Positions 41,181 to 41,203 of a stretch of 41,203 nucleotides of DNA are shown in pieces. The position numbers and the translations under genes were made by a program. Source of the stretch: an uncultured Porphyromonas sp. (GTDB lineage Bacteria; Bacteroidota; Bacteroidia; Bacteroidales; Porphyromonadaceae); NCBI RefSeq assembly GCF_938039215.1, contig NZ_CALHVI010000025.1, positions 1-41,203 on the forward strand. Direction: 5' to 3'. Position 1 is the first letter of the stretch; each line of letters starts with the position of its first letter. Under the pieces are notes generated by a model. The model was not told the DNA's origin. It saw only the letters and a list, made by a program, of their open reading frames with translations, and did no database searches.

Positions 41181-41203
41181 TTGCGTCCAATAGACATCTT
41201 TCA

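Overview
The window looks like chromosomal DNA of a fairly GC-rich member of the Bacteroidota, most likely Porphyromonas or a close relative. The evidence is two SusC/SusD pairs, lipoproteins with Bacteroidota-type lipoboxes, a PorW/SprE-like type IX secretion lipoprotein, an archaeal-type prolyl-tRNA synthetase and several TAnnTTTG promoter boxes. The genus is an inference. No rRNA, tRNA, insertion sequence, prophage or CRISPR array was recognised.

Layout. 1-2276 (minus strand): the start of a secreted protein, then the groES-groEL operon, which has an unlisted 38-codon ORF between the two chaperonin genes. 2277-2840: a divergent intergenic region with a 23-bp-periodic palindromic array. 2841-6408 (plus): a tight operon proS-queF-diacylglycerol kinase-small RHH-like protein-tadA. 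6580-17167 (plus): a secreted M16 metalloprotease, then SusC (with STN domain), SusD, two small lipoproteins (one FAS1-like) and a periplasmic thioredoxin-fold protein. I read this as a candidate protein or peptide uptake and processing locus. A 22-bp-arm bidirectional terminator closes it. 17362-20227 (minus): an EptA-like phosphoethanolamine transferase and a P-loop kinase/CYTH fusion. 20423-27214 (minus): a minimal starch-utilisation-like locus, GH97 (SusB-type), SusC, SusD.

27215-27820 is the second divergent intergenic region and carries a second 23-bp-periodic array with a different sequence. 27821-31799 (plus): a membrane-anchored protein with a Cys/His cluster, a zinc/manganese-type ABC permease and the PorW/SprE-like lipoprotein. 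31973-39312 (plus): purH and the complete rod-shape/elongasome set mreB, mreC, mreD, mrdA (PBP2), rodA. 39402-41180 (plus): a more AT-rich SIR2-family gene that resembles bacterial anti-phage NADases but has Asn where the catalytic His is expected.

Items most worth follow-up: the two 23-bp-period arrays, which occupy exactly the two divergent intergenic regions of the window; the small ORF inside groESL; the SIR2 protein with the substituted catalytic position; and the M16/SusCD/thioredoxin locus.
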